This document shows positions 45,182 through 53,636 of a stretch of DNA of 64,000 nucleotides, in pieces. A program made the translations under genes and the position numbers. This DNA comes from VFKI01 sp033762075. GTDB taxonomy: Bacteria > Pseudomonadota > Gammaproteobacteria > DSM-16500. Numbering within the stretch: position 1 is the first letter of the stretch; each line of letters opens with the position of its first letter. The stretch covers positions 1-64,000 of the forward strand of contig JANRLY010000051.1 of assembly GCA_033762075.1 (NCBI GenBank), written 5' to 3'. The notes under the pieces were generated by a model that was not told where the DNA came from, searched no databases, and saw only the letters and a program-made list of their open reading frames with translations.

Positions 45182-46065
45182 AATTGTGCCCCCCTTGCAC
45201 TTAGGCAATATAAGTCATTGAAGTCGGTTAATTTCTTGTTAAAACCTGGTGGGAACTTTGGTTTTATGATTATCGCCTTCACTGCTCTTGCTGCTTCTCT
45301 TGCTTTATGCAGGCCAACCGGATCAATATCGGCACCTATTATTATCTCTGATGTAGGTAATTGTTGGCGAATGTTAACGGCAACAGCTTTTAAATTACCG
45401 GCATTACAGGCAGCGATTACACATGCGTCTGGATATTTTTGTGCGAGTGCGCCACCCGTCGAGAATCCTTCGCAGATCAATATTTTTCTGCTAGCGATTA
45501 ATTGATGCTGGATAGGTATAAAATGTCCTGTAATAACGCCATTAGACAAAAACCACTTCCCACCATCTGAAGTAATATACTGTAAACTTGAAAATTCGCC
45601 GTTAAAGTTTATAACGGGGAGAACAAGATTACTTCCTTGTTGGCGGGCATAAAATGGCTTAATGCGCTTGTGTACCAAATAGCGGTGATTAGGGTTCGCA
45701 AAAAGACAGCCAGAAAAAATATGCTCTGCTAATCTCGCAGCATCAGCTTGTTCTTTAGCTCGGACTGCTGCATGTTGTCGTTTTGCTTCTTCGATTTGTC
45801 GTTTGTATTCTGCATATTCCCAATTGCTCATATATCTATGCTTTTTAGAGCACCATTTATGAGTTATACCAGCTTTCCAGCTACCAAATACGCCGCAGGA
45901 TATATTATTCATAAAAAGCAGGTAATAACCGTTTTTAGATCCTTTTTTATCACCTTGGACATGAAAACGATATAACTTACCATCGCTAATAATTTGCTGG
46001 GGTGGTGTAATTCCATGCTCTACCATTGCAGCTTGGAAATTTTGAATAATTTGATTAGAATGCAT
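45178..46065 (-). CDS. Toprim-domain primase
   Basis: At 295 aa its N-terminal half resembles a plasmid or phage primase zinc-less start, and the C-terminal half holds the toprim motif: ILICEGFSTGG (Glu199) and GADIDPVG (Asp246, Asp248). It makes primers for replication of the island. It overlaps the downstream RepA-like gene by 4 nt and the small gene upstream by 11 nt. Confidence 0.85.
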   Translation of the reverse strand: MHSNQIIQNFQAAMVEHGITPPQQIISDGKLYRFHVQGDKKGSKNGYYLLFMNNISCGVFGSWKAGITHKWCSKKHRYMSNWEYAEYKRQIEEAKRQHAAVRAKEQADAARLAEHIFSGCLFANPNHRYLVHKRIKPFYARQQGSNLVLPVINFNGEFSSLQYITSDGGKWFLSNGVITGHFIPIQHQLIASRKILICEGFSTGGALAQKYPDACVIAACNAGNLKAVAVNIRQQLPTSEIIIGADIDPVGLHKAREAARAVKAIIIKPKFPPGFNKKLTDFNDLYCLSARGAQL

Positions 46066-46240
46066 GCTTGTTACTCCTACGTAACTTTTGCCCTAAGATT
46101 TCAACTTGGTGGCGAGCCTCGTTCAATTGGCGTTGAATATATTTTTGGCTTGCCCTCTGTTGTTTGGCATTACTCACTATTCTTTGCTGTAATAGGCTCG
46201 ATAGCAGTGTTAGGTATTCTTCAAAGATTTTTTCTTGCAT
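46055..46240 (-). CDS. Small unknown protein (61 aa)
   Basis: AGAGAGGGAAAG lies right before the ATG, and the frame overlaps both the primase (11 nt) and AlpA (31 nt) genes. It is basic and helical (QRIVSNAKQQRASQKYIQRQ). No domain recognised. The tight packing supports that it is a real gene. Confidence 0.55.
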   Translation of the reverse strand: MQEKIFEEYLTLLSSLLQQRIVSNAKQQRASQKYIQRQLNEARHQVEILGQKLRRSNKHAF

Positions 46241-46452
46241 AACTTTCCCTCTCTGGCTTCATATCCAAAAGATTCAGTTTCAATAAGCTGACGTATCTCG
46301 TCTGCTCGCCAAACTGTTAATCTAGGCCCGATTTTTACTGGTTTTGGAAAACGTCCTTCTTTAACGCCAGCCCACCATGTTGATTTACCAATGGGGATAA
46401 GCTGAAGAACATCAGTGATTCTTAAAAATCCAGAGTTTGATAATTGATTCAT
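46210..46452 (-). CDS. alpA: AlpA-family excisionase/regulator
   Basis: The 80-aa MerR-like winged HTH protein shows the family pattern FLRITDVLQLIPIGKSTWW, then KEGRFPKPVKIGPRLTVWRADEI. AlpA in P4-like elements activates the integrase and promotes excision, and in PICIs it is a master regulator. It is encoded next to the primase and about 95 nt from the unknown gene at 46547. Confidence 0.88.
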   Translation of the reverse strand: MNQLSNSGFLRITDVLQLIPIGKSTWWAGVKEGRFPKPVKIGPRLTVWRADEIRQLIETESFGYEAREGKLCKKKSLKNT

Positions 46453-46546
46453 GTGAAAGCCTCTTTTGTCTTATTGAACACAAGGCCATCTTATTGGGTT
46501 GTACTAAGAATAGATAAAGGAATAAAATCCGATTTTGTTTGTGAGT

Positions 46547-47263
46547 TTATTCCTGAAATAGGCATTCATCGATTTGTGAGATTGTATTGGAGTAAGCGTT
46601 ATCTTTGCGCCTTTTAGGAATTAGTTTAGAAGCATATGTACCAAGCGATTCATTTTTGATATCCAAAGTCATCCCTTGTGACTGAAGTATAATTTGCATA
46701 TCGATCATAAAATCGTAAAAACAACCATAATATTGGCCATCATGTTCATTTCGATAACATCTAGGTTTCAACTTCGAACCATCCATGAACATCTTAACAA
46801 GTAAATTAACGCAACTTTCGTTATGTGTCTCTGAGGGCCTACCTTTGCCAATAGGAGGTAATGACTTTAAGCTTTTTTGCCAGTTCGCTTTAAAATCCAT
46901 CAAGATGTCTTGAAACTCTTCATGAGTTAACCCTAGTTTGGGGCTATAGTACAAAGCTTCGTCTGCAAAGGGGTCTAAATATTTTGAAAAATCATCACGC
47001 TGCTTTGAAAAATTAGCGACTAGGTCTGTTAAAGCAGTTGTTACATTAATTAGATTTGTAAAATGAGCTTTCATTTCTCGAATAACAGTAAGGCGATCTT
47101 CATGTTCATTGTATAAGTCAGACCAATTTTTAAGATCGCGCAACCAGCCATAAAAATCAAAATTCACCTTAAAGTCGTATTTATCTTTAATTTGTTTAAT
47201 CATTATGGATAAAATTAAATTCTCTAGATATCCGTAAAAAAATTGATTTAATTTTATAGTCAT
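46547..47263 (-). CDS. Unknown island protein (238 aa)
   Basis: The ATG at 47263 overlaps the integrase stop by 4 nt (ATGA). It is mainly helical, with no recognised domain. The central part (SPKLGLTHEEFQDILMDFKA) is Asp/Lys-rich. The coupling with the integrase suggests a co-regulated role in integration or in helper sensing, which is inference. Confidence 0.6.
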   Translation of the reverse strand: MTIKLNQFFYGYLENLILSIMIKQIKDKYDFKVNFDFYGWLRDLKNWSDLYNEHEDRLTVIREMKAHFTNLINVTTALTDLVANFSKQRDDFSKYLDPFADEALYYSPKLGLTHEEFQDILMDFKANWQKSLKSLPPIGKGRPSETHNESCVNLLVKMFMDGSKLKPRCYRNEHDGQYYGCFYDFMIDMQIILQSQGMTLDIKNESLGTYASKLIPKRRKDNAYSNTISQIDECLFQE

Positions 47264-48582
47264 CGATGTGCTCGCATAAGTTGCACAATGTTGCCTGGTT
47301 CCCGCATTATTTGATGCTCTACCAAATTTCCCCAGGCCAGCCAAGCTTGCTTTTGCTCTTCGGCATAAACTGCGCGCTGATAGGTTGCAATTAGTTTATT
47401 TAATGGCTGATGGTTAAGCATTTTTTCAATTACATGAGGTTCTGTTTTTAAATATTCACCCCATGCTGTCGCGGCACTTCTTCGCAGATCGTGAACACTA
47501 AATGATGGGATATCTTCCAGTGGGGCAGAATCACTATTTTTCTTTTTATTCCCTTTTGCTGTTCCCCGTAAACGAGCAATAACACCCGTTAATGTATCTG
47601 GATGAATATGTCCATGCGTTGGATAGCGGCGTGTGTTAAAAACAAAGGGAGAATTATTCGATATAGGTTCTAACATTTTGATGAGTTCAATGGCTAATGG
47701 TGAAAGATAAATGGTATGTTCTTGTCCGTTTTTGGTTCTTTCTTTAGGGATAATCCATACGCTATCGTTTAGTCTTAGCTCCTCCTTGCGCATACCTGCT
47801 ATTTCAGAACGACGAGCCCCAGTAAGAATTAATAACTTTACTGCATTGCTGATAACAATGGACATAGGCGACTTATTTTCATCGGATTGAGTAAGATCAC
47901 TAGCTTGATCTAATGCCAACCATAATCTGCGTAACTCTATTAAGTTTAATACTCGATCTCGAGGGGAATTAGCAGTTGCCGCAAAATCCTGTGGCTTTAA
48001 CACGCGCGCAGGATTTACCTCAATAAAATGCCGTGTTAAAGCATAATTCAATAATTTATTAAGCGTAGTTAAGGCTTTGCGAGTTTCTTCTTTGATTTTT
48101 TTGCGAGTCATGGTTTCTAATGCGCTTGCCAAATGTGCGCGTGTTACATCTTTTACAAGTATGTTCGCTAATGGCTTTTTTAGATGTAATCTCCAGCGAT
48201 CTTCATGACGTTTGATCCATGTTGCACTTACTTCTTTAGCTACCTTTAAGTAGTCTATCCACGAATCAAATAATACCTGCATGGATATTGCTTGTATGTT
48301 CTCTGTTTTATGCGCTGCTCTTGTATTGCGAGGATCAATACCGTTTTTGACCAATTGTTTTAATTCTTTTAATTGATCACGCGCTGCTTTTAAAGACAAC
48401 TCATCCAATGAGCCCAACGTCATTTGACGCCAAGTTCTATCTGAGCCAATCCTAAAGCAAAATAACCAGCTTTTTATTCCGCTAGTGCGCACTCTAAGGA
48501 AAAGTCCTTCTCCATCAGGTACACGAAATTCTTTTTCTTTAGGCTTGAGATGTTCGATTAATTTAGCATTAAGTTTTCCCAT
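47260..48582 (-). CDS. int: Tyrosine recombinase, P4-type integrase
   Basis: The 440-aa integrase has an N-terminal DUF4102-like arm-binding domain (LFLRVRTSGIKSWLF), a core-binding helical region, and a catalytic domain with R257 (TGARRSE), H364-R367 (HDLRR), H391 (LNHQ) and Y401 (TYQR) in the usual spacing. It integrates the element at the 3' end of tRNA-Arg(CCU). It overlaps the RhuM stop by one nucleotide (TAATG) and is coupled to the gene downstream. Confidence 0.95.
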   Translation of the reverse strand: MGKLNAKLIEHLKPKEKEFRVPDGEGLFLRVRTSGIKSWLFCFRIGSDRTWRQMTLGSLDELSLKAARDQLKELKQLVKNGIDPRNTRAAHKTENIQAISMQVLFDSWIDYLKVAKEVSATWIKRHEDRWRLHLKKPLANILVKDVTRAHLASALETMTRKKIKEETRKALTTLNKLLNYALTRHFIEVNPARVLKPQDFAATANSPRDRVLNLIELRRLWLALDQASDLTQSDENKSPMSIVISNAVKLLILTGARRSEIAGMRKEELRLNDSVWIIPKERTKNGQEHTIYLSPLAIELIKMLEPISNNSPFVFNTRRYPTHGHIHPDTLTGVIARLRGTAKGNKKKNSDSAPLEDIPSFSVHDLRRSAATAWGEYLKTEPHVIEKMLNHQPLNKLIATYQRAVYAEEQKQAWLAWGNLVEHQIMREPGNIVQLMRAHR

Positions 48583-49637
48583 TACTCTGCCTCGTTGCTG
48601 AAATCACCACTTAACGCCGCTTTAATTTCCCTATCAAAATCAGATTCAAAAAGACGATCTTGAATAATGCGGTATTTTTCAAATTCACTTTCAGCATGAT
48701 CTTTAGCAATTTTTGCACTGATTTTTCCCGCATTTTTTAATATGTCGCGCGCATCTAATTCAAGAAGTTTGTCTAGTTGCATAGTCCAGTCTTCCATCGT
48801 CATTGGTATCTTGCGTTTAGCACGACCTTCAGCTAGTTCTAGGTAGGCGCTGACAATGCGGCCAAGAGAATCTAATTCTTCTCGTGTCAGGTAATTTTTT
48901 GCAATTGGCGCATCAGTTTTAAGAACCTTTCCATGTGGGCTATGTTCCCAGCTTGTAAGCCCCATATGAGGTTTATTGCTATCTGCACGGTTGAGTATAA
49001 GTTCTGATGCAGTGAGGCCATGAATTGCATAATGCAGTTTGTTTTGTACTTTAGCGAAAAAATCTCGTGTTGTTGGTGCGTTCTTATTGTAATCAACACT
49101 GGTTGCATAAATATCAGTAATTTTTTGATAAAAACGACGCTCACTGAGACGGATTTCTCGAATTTCTTCTAATAAACGCTCAAAATAATCTTCGCCAAGG
49201 AAGCTACCATTCTCAAGTCGCTTTTTATCAAGTACAAAGCCTTTAACTGCAAATTCTTTCAAAATTTGAGTTGCCCATTGGCGAAATTGTGTAGCACGCT
49301 TGGAATTAACACGATAGCCAACAGATATGATGACATCCAAATTATAATGATCAACACTGCGAGAAACCTTTCTCTCGCCTTCTTTTTGAACTATTAAGAA
49401 TTCTTTAATAGTTAAATTTTGTACAAGTTCTTTCTCTTCATATATGTTCTTAATATGTGTGTTCACATTAGCCGTTGTCACATCAAACAATTCAGCCATC
49501 AATTTCTGCGTTAACCAAATCGAGCCTTCTTCGTAACGTACCTCAATACCGTTTTCACCAGCCTGCTGGGTAAAAATAAGGAATTCAGCGGTGCTGTTAC
49601 GAATAGTTAATTTATTGTTGTTACTATCTTGTGTCAT
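48582..49637 (-). CDS. RhuM-family protein
   Basis: The ATG at 49637 follows a perfect AGGAGTG ribosome site, so the longer frame is not used. The 351-aa protein starts with the RhuM pattern (YEEGSIWLTQKLMAELFDV, NTHIKNIYEEKELV) and continues with SVDHYNLDVIISVGYRVNSKR, typical of the virulence-protein RhuM family. These proteins carry an N-terminal DNA-binding-like domain and are common in mobile islands, with no settled function. It is translationally coupled to int. Confidence 0.85.
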   Translation of the reverse strand: MTQDSNNNKLTIRNSTAEFLIFTQQAGENGIEVRYEEGSIWLTQKLMAELFDVTTANVNTHIKNIYEEKELVQNLTIKEFLIVQKEGERKVSRSVDHYNLDVIISVGYRVNSKRATQFRQWATQILKEFAVKGFVLDKKRLENGSFLGEDYFERLLEEIREIRLSERRFYQKITDIYATSVDYNKNAPTTRDFFAKVQNKLHYAIHGLTASELILNRADSNKPHMGLTSWEHSPHGKVLKTDAPIAKNYLTREELDSLGRIVSAYLELAEGRAKRKIPMTMEDWTMQLDKLLELDARDILKNAGKISAKIAKDHAESEFEKYRIIQDRLFESDFDREIKAALSGDFSNEAE

Positions 49638-49674
49638 GATCACTCCTGTCCATAACTGAGATTGGTTAAGATTC

Positions 49675-49699
49675 GGTATAGCCATGGGTATAGCCAAAT
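49675..49699. repeat. Arm-type repeat, right copy
   Basis: Identical to 38516-38540. It sits upstream of rhuM-int, so a protein binding here could control integrase expression as well as excision. Confidence 0.65.
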
Positions 49700-49813
49700 T
49701 TACAGATAGTCATGGATTCTAATAGACAAGGCTGGGCAAATCAACACAATTAAACCTATATTTTACAATGAATTATGGGTTTACTAAGATAGTGCTAGAT
49801 TAAAAGCCTTGCG

Positions 49814-49859
49814 CCTCCTAAGGGGCAGGTCGGCGGTTCGAATCCGCCCCGGGACGCCA
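49814..49859 (+). repeat. attR core (46-bp direct repeat)
   Basis: Exact copy of the tRNA-Arg 3' half; the base just before it differs from attL. It marks the right end of the intact element. Confidence 0.93.
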
Positions 49860-49926
49860 GGTAACTCTCTGAATAACAACTAAATAATTTATTATACCTT
49901 TGCCTCAACATGTTTATTTTTATTTA

Positions 49927-49952
49927 GGGGCATCCGTAGGGGCAGCCAAAAT
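49927..49952. repeat. Diverged arm-like repeat
   Basis: GGGGCATCC-GTAGGGGCAGCC-AAAAT has the same two-half layout and spacing as the GGTATAGCC arm sites, but with different bases. It may be the arm site of an unrelated integrase. Confidence 0.35.
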
Positions 49953-50056
49953 TTGATTACTGAGCTAAGTCAAAAGCGGTTCCTCTGGAGCACAATATTC
50001 AACTGCTCGCCTCGGAAAATTCTCCGTTTATTTGAAATAAAAAAATTAACGCGGAT

Positions 50057-50092
50057 AGAGACCCATGAGGCGCAAACCCCACGGGTATCTCT
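50057..50092 (-). terminator. Likely terminator of the exported-protein gene
   Basis: On the minus strand the stem AGAGATACCCGTG pairs with CATGGGTCTCT, followed about 12 nt later by a T-run. It lies directly downstream of the gene at 50106. Confidence 0.5.
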
Positions 50093-50105
50093 CAAAATGC
50101 TAATA

Positions 50106-50678
50106 TCAATTTGAACTAATCAATACCTTAATGCTTCTAGCATAAGCACCCATCTGTGCGCGTGGAACGCTTGAAAGGTCAAGTGTCTGTACGTTGAAGT
50201 TAATACTATCCATGAAGTCGCCATACCAATACTCTGCTGTGGACATTTCCGGCCACAATGTTACCACTTGTTCATAAGTACAATTAGACACGAATGTCTG
50301 AGATTGGCTGCTATTAGGAGCAAGTGTAATTAATTTTTGCACTTCATTGGGTCTGCTTTTCCTGTTGTCACAGTTGGTAAGATACTGTGCAATGATGGTT
50401 TGTTGAGTGGTGCCTAAGTTTGTAAAAGTGAATCTCTCATTTACGTCCGTCCGTTTTATTTGTATAGAACCAGAAATCGTTCCATTACCAAGATCTGCTC
50501 CAATACCGGAACCGGCAGTCCAATCAGGACTGACATATGGAAGCGTGCAAGGTAATACACTTTTATCTGCTGACTTGATAGATGGATTTAGCACGGGACA
50601 CATGCCCACTGCATGCGCAGCAACGCTGCTACAAAGCAGCATTACACCTGAAATTACCTTTAGTGATGAATATTTCAT
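50106..50678 (-). CDS. Exported protein of unknown function (190 aa)
   Basis: The ATG at 50678 follows GAGGAAAGATC. A Sec signal peptide spans about 1-24 (VISGVMLLCSSVAAHA). The mature part is Ser/Thr-rich with four cysteines (MCPVLNP, LPCTLPY, NCDNRK, NCTYEQ), which suggests disulfides in the periplasm, outside or on the surface. No family recognised. It lies between two copies of the attachment core, so it may be cargo of an old insertion. Confidence 0.65.
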   Translation of the reverse strand: MKYSSLKVISGVMLLCSSVAAHAVGMCPVLNPSIKSADKSVLPCTLPYVSPDWTAGSGIGADLGNGTISGSIQIKRTDVNERFTFTNLGTTQQTIIAQYLTNCDNRKSRPNEVQKLITLAPNSSQSQTFVSNCTYEQVVTLWPEMSTAEYWYGDFMDSINFNVQTLDLSSVPRAQMGAYARSIKVLISSN

Positions 50679-50744
50679 GATCTTTCCTCGTTTGGTAAAA
50701 GTATTTGTGCGAGGATTATAGACAAAGGAAAAATTAAGATCCAT

Positions 50745-51261
50745 ATTTAAACAACAGTTTATTGATTTATCACGCTATTTTTGAAAAAAACTGGACACAA
50801 AAAGGTCACGGCTACTAGTTGACGCTATCTCCTTTCGATAAATTCAATTTCGGAATTTAAAATTCAGTAACCAAATGAATTTTGATGATATTTATACTTT
50901 AGCTGATTTCTTCGGAATCTATTAAATTCGACTCCTAAGGGGCAGGTCAGCGGTTCGAATCCTCCCCAAGACATCATTGCAAATACGGACTCAATCGTAA
51001 AATCCAAAAGAGTGTCAACTCAAAGAATCGACTCTCCCTTTTCTCCAGAAATATTATCGGCCATCAACCATAATCTCTTAGGGGAAACCCTTCGAAGTAG
51101 TTAAGGTTTTGGTTAAGGTTTAAAAATTTAAAGCTGAGTTAAACTTTAACTTTACATCCACTCAATGTTACAACATTTCAAAGCTAATTTTTCCAACTAC
51201 CTATAAATGAGCTTTATCATTTGAAAAATGGAACTGGAAATTTTCAAAGAAGTGGAGAAAA
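50745..51261. other. Intergenic stretch with the third, decayed attachment core
   Basis: No gene of its own. It contains the degenerate tRNA-Arg core at 50932-50977, then AT-rich DNA. AGTGGAGAAAA just before 51262 is the ribosome site of the catalase. I see no clear promoter match. Confidence 0.55.
50932..50977 (+). repeat. Degenerate third copy of the attachment core
   Basis: 39 of 46 bases agree with the tRNA-Arg 3' half, with changes at 7 positions, some in the acceptor stem, so it no longer encodes a proper tRNA end. Confidence 0.85.
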
Positions 51262-53355
51262 ATGCCTAGACAATCTAACAGTAAATTAAAAAATTCCGTT
51301 GCCAAAAAGAAAGGCGGCGAAACGCATCAAAGAGCCGATAAAACTCATCCAACGCTAACTTCCCAACAGGGAGCACCGGTCAGTGATGATCAAAATACTC
51401 TAAAAATAGGGAGGAGAGGTCCAAGTCTTTTAGAAGATACTCATTTCCGAGAAAAAATATTTCACTTTGATCACGAACGAATTCCTGAGCGTGTAGTTCA
51501 TGCGCGCGGTTTTGGTGTACACGGTTATTTCGAAACATTTCAACCCCTTAAAGAAATTACCAGCGCAGATATTTTTCAACGAAGAGGAGAGAAGACACCT
51601 GCTTTTGTACGGTTTTCTACAGTCGCTGGAAATAAAGGGTCGCCTGATTTGGCCAGGGACGTGAGAGGTTTTGCTGTTAAGCTTTATACTAAACAAGGTA
51701 ATTGGGATATTGTGGGTAATAATATTCCCGTTTTTTTTATTCAAGATGCCATTAAATTTCCAGATTTGATTCATGCAGCCAAACCAGAACCGGACTCTGA
51801 CTTTCCTCAAGCTCAAACAGCTCATGATAATTTTTGGGATTTTATTTCTTTGATGCCAGAAAGCATGCATATGATTATGTGGGTCATGTCAGATCGCGCA
51901 ATTCCTCGTTCATTTCGGTTTATGGAAGGTTTTGGTGTACATACCTTTAGAATGATCAATGCAAAAGGTAAATCAACGTTTGTTAAATTTCATTGGAAAC
52001 CTAAGCTCCGTATGCAATCAGTTGTTTGGAGTGAAGCATTAAAAATGAATGGAGCGGATCCTGACTTCCATCGACGAGATTTATGGAATGCAATAAAGTC
52101 CGGTAATTTTCCAGAATGGGAATTAGGATTACAATTATTTGATGATAAATTTGTAGAAAAATTTTCATTTGATGTTTTAGATGCAACAAAAATAATTCCG
52201 GAAGAAGAAGTTCCTCTCAAAATTGTTGGGCGACTAGTATTAAATCGGTGCGTCGATAATTTTTTTGCTGAAACAGAACAAGTTGCATTTTGCACACAAA
52301 ATATTGTTCCTGGAATCGATTTTTCCAATGATCCCTTATTACAAGGACGTAATTTTTCCTACTTAGACACACAACTTAAACGATTAGGGAGTCCTAATTT
52401 TACTCATTTGTCTATCAATGCGCCCAAATGCCCTATGCATTTATTTCAACAGGACGGTCACATGGCAGTGATTAATCCTGTTGGTCGAGTAAATTATGAA
52501 CCGAATTCTTGGAATCTTGGGGATCCCAGAGAAAATCCGCAGACTGGATTTCATTCATTTCCAGAAAAAATTGAAGGTGTAAAAGAAAGAGCACGATCAG
52601 AGAGTTTTGCAGATCATTATAGTCAAGCTCGTCAATTTTATATAAGTCAAACTACTGTTGAACAACACCATTTAGCAAAAGCATTGATTTTTGAATTAAG
52701 TAAAGTAGAGAAAGTTGCTATACGAGAAAAAATTGTTGGACATCTATTTAACATTGATAAGCACCTAACAAATAAAGTCATTAAAGGTTTACGATTAAAA
52801 TCTATACCTCAGCCAGCTAAAGCTCAAAAATCCACTGATACTTCATTAAAAAAATTAAACTCCTTAAGCATTATTTTAAATGGTCCTAATAATTTTAAGG
52901 GCAGAAAGCTTGGAATTTTGATGACTGATAAAGCTGACGCTGGCTTATTTAAAGCTATTCAAGCAAGTGTAGATAAAGTAGGCGCTTCATATGAAGTCAT
53001 TGCAGAACAAATAGGCGGGGTCAAACTAAGTGATGGTTCTTGGATAGAAGCGCAACAAAATATAAATGGTGGGCCCTCTGTCATGTATGATGCTGTAGCA
53101 ATCTTAATTGCTAAAGAAGGATGTCAAGCTTTAATCAATGAACATGCTGTGCGTGATTTTATATCTGATGCATTTGCACATTTCAAGTTCATTTCTTATG
53201 TCAAAGAAGCAATCCCATTATTTGAAAAAATTGGTTTATTAGAAGAATTAGATGAAGGCTGCATGATGATTTCAAACACATCCTCTGTAAATAAATTCAT
53301 AAATCTGTGTGGTCAATTAAGATATTGGAAGCGGGAAGAAGAAAAGTTGAAATAA
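51262..53355 (+). CDS. katE: Large-subunit catalase (HPII/KatE type)
   Basis: The 697-aa protein is a clade-2 catalase that breaks down hydrogen peroxide. His80 (RVVHARGFGVHG), Asn153 (DIVGNNIPVFFI) and the heme Tyr near 367 (NFSYLDTQ) are present, and the last 150 residues form the DJ-1/PfpI-like domain of large-subunit catalases (LGILMTDKADAGLF). The N-terminus is Lys/Ser-rich. The gene has a GTGGAG ribosome site. Two tiny membrane-protein genes follow, possibly as a stress cluster. Codon usage looks AT-rich, so acquisition by transfer is possible. Confidence 0.95.
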   Translation: MPRQSNSKLKNSVAKKKGGETHQRADKTHPTLTSQQGAPVSDDQNTLKIGRRGPSLLEDTHFREKIFHFDHERIPERVVHARGFGVHGYFETFQPLKEITSADIFQRRGEKTPAFVRFSTVAGNKGSPDLARDVRGFAVKLYTKQGNWDIVGNNIPVFFIQDAIKFPDLIHAAKPEPDSDFPQAQTAHDNFWDFISLMPESMHMIMWVMSDRAIPRSFRFMEGFGVHTFRMINAKGKSTFVKFHWKPKLRMQSVVWSEALKMNGADPDFHRRDLWNAIKSGNFPEWELGLQLFDDKFVEKFSFDVLDATKIIPEEEVPLKIVGRLVLNRCVDNFFAETEQVAFCTQNIVPGIDFSNDPLLQGRNFSYLDTQLKRLGSPNFTHLSINAPKCPMHLFQQDGHMAVINPVGRVNYEPNSWNLGDPRENPQTGFHSFPEKIEGVKERARSESFADHYSQARQFYISQTTVEQHHLAKALIFELSKVEKVAIREKIVGHLFNIDKHLTNKVIKGLRLKSIPQPAKAQKSTDTSLKKLNSLSIILNGPNNFKGRKLGILMTDKADAGLFKAIQASVDKVGASYEVIAEQIGGVKLSDGSWIEAQQNINGGPSVMYDAVAILIAKEGCQALINEHAVRDFISDAFAHFKFISYVKEAIPLFEKIGLLEELDEGCMMISNTSSVNKFINLCGQLRYWKREEEKLK

Positions 53356-53461
53356 TATATTTTAAAATTTTATTTAATGACACATTGAAGAATTAATTGA
53401 TCTATCGCTATTCAACTATTACATGTATGATATTTAGGCTGGTAAATTTAAAAGGAGTTAA

Positions 53462-53632
53462 ATGATGCTAAACTGGGTTTTACTTTTTCTTGTCGTCGCT
53501 ATTGTTGCGGGTGTACTGGGCTTTACTGGCATAGCAGTACAAGCAGCTAGTATTGCAAAAATTCTCTTTGTCATTTTCTTGGTTCTCTTTGTCGTATCAC
53601 TGATCATGCATTTAATTCGCAGAGGCAGATGA
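53462..53632 (+). CDS. Small DUF1328-like membrane protein (56 aa)
   Basis: AAAGGAG precedes ATG ATG at 53462. The protein is almost entirely two hydrophobic helices (WVLLFLVVAIVAGVLGFTG and KILFVIFLVLFVVSLIMHL) with a basic end, RRGR. This is the pattern of the YtjA/DUF1328 family, a common small stress-associated inner-membrane protein. It is only 4 nt from the next gene. Confidence 0.8.
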   Translation: MMLNWVLLFLVVAIVAGVLGFTGIAVQAASIAKILFVIFLVLFVVSLIMHLIRRGR

Positions 53633-53636
53633 TCTT

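Larger units (their letters stand above)
38411..49859. mobile_element. Integrative element in tRNA-Arg(CCU), satellite-like
   Basis: A perfect 46-bp direct repeat of the tRNA 3' end (38411-38456 and 49814-49859) bounds about 11.4 kb. Inside are a P4-type integrase, RhuM, AlpA, a toprim primase, a RepA-like ATPase, an XRE regulator and a two-gene defence-like cargo. Gene order from the right end (integrase, AlpA, primase, RepA) resembles Gram-negative phage-inducible islands and P4-like satellites. No structural phage genes or conjugation genes are visible, so transfer would need a helper. Several genes are more AT-rich than the flanks. Confidence 0.9.
49860..50977. mobile_element. Probable remnant of a second, older insertion at the same tRNA
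   Basis: The segment is bordered by the intact core (ending 49859) and a decayed core at 50932-50977 with 7 mismatches over 46 bp. A diverged arm-like repeat at 49927-49952 sits about 68 bp after the core, much as the left arm repeat sits about 60 bp after the tRNA. One exported protein (50106-50678) is the only gene left. Confidence 0.45.

Noticed and set aside
45218..45505. 95-aa plus-strand frame opposite the primase
   Set aside because: Antisense shadow; the minus-strand frame has clear toprim motifs and coupled neighbours.
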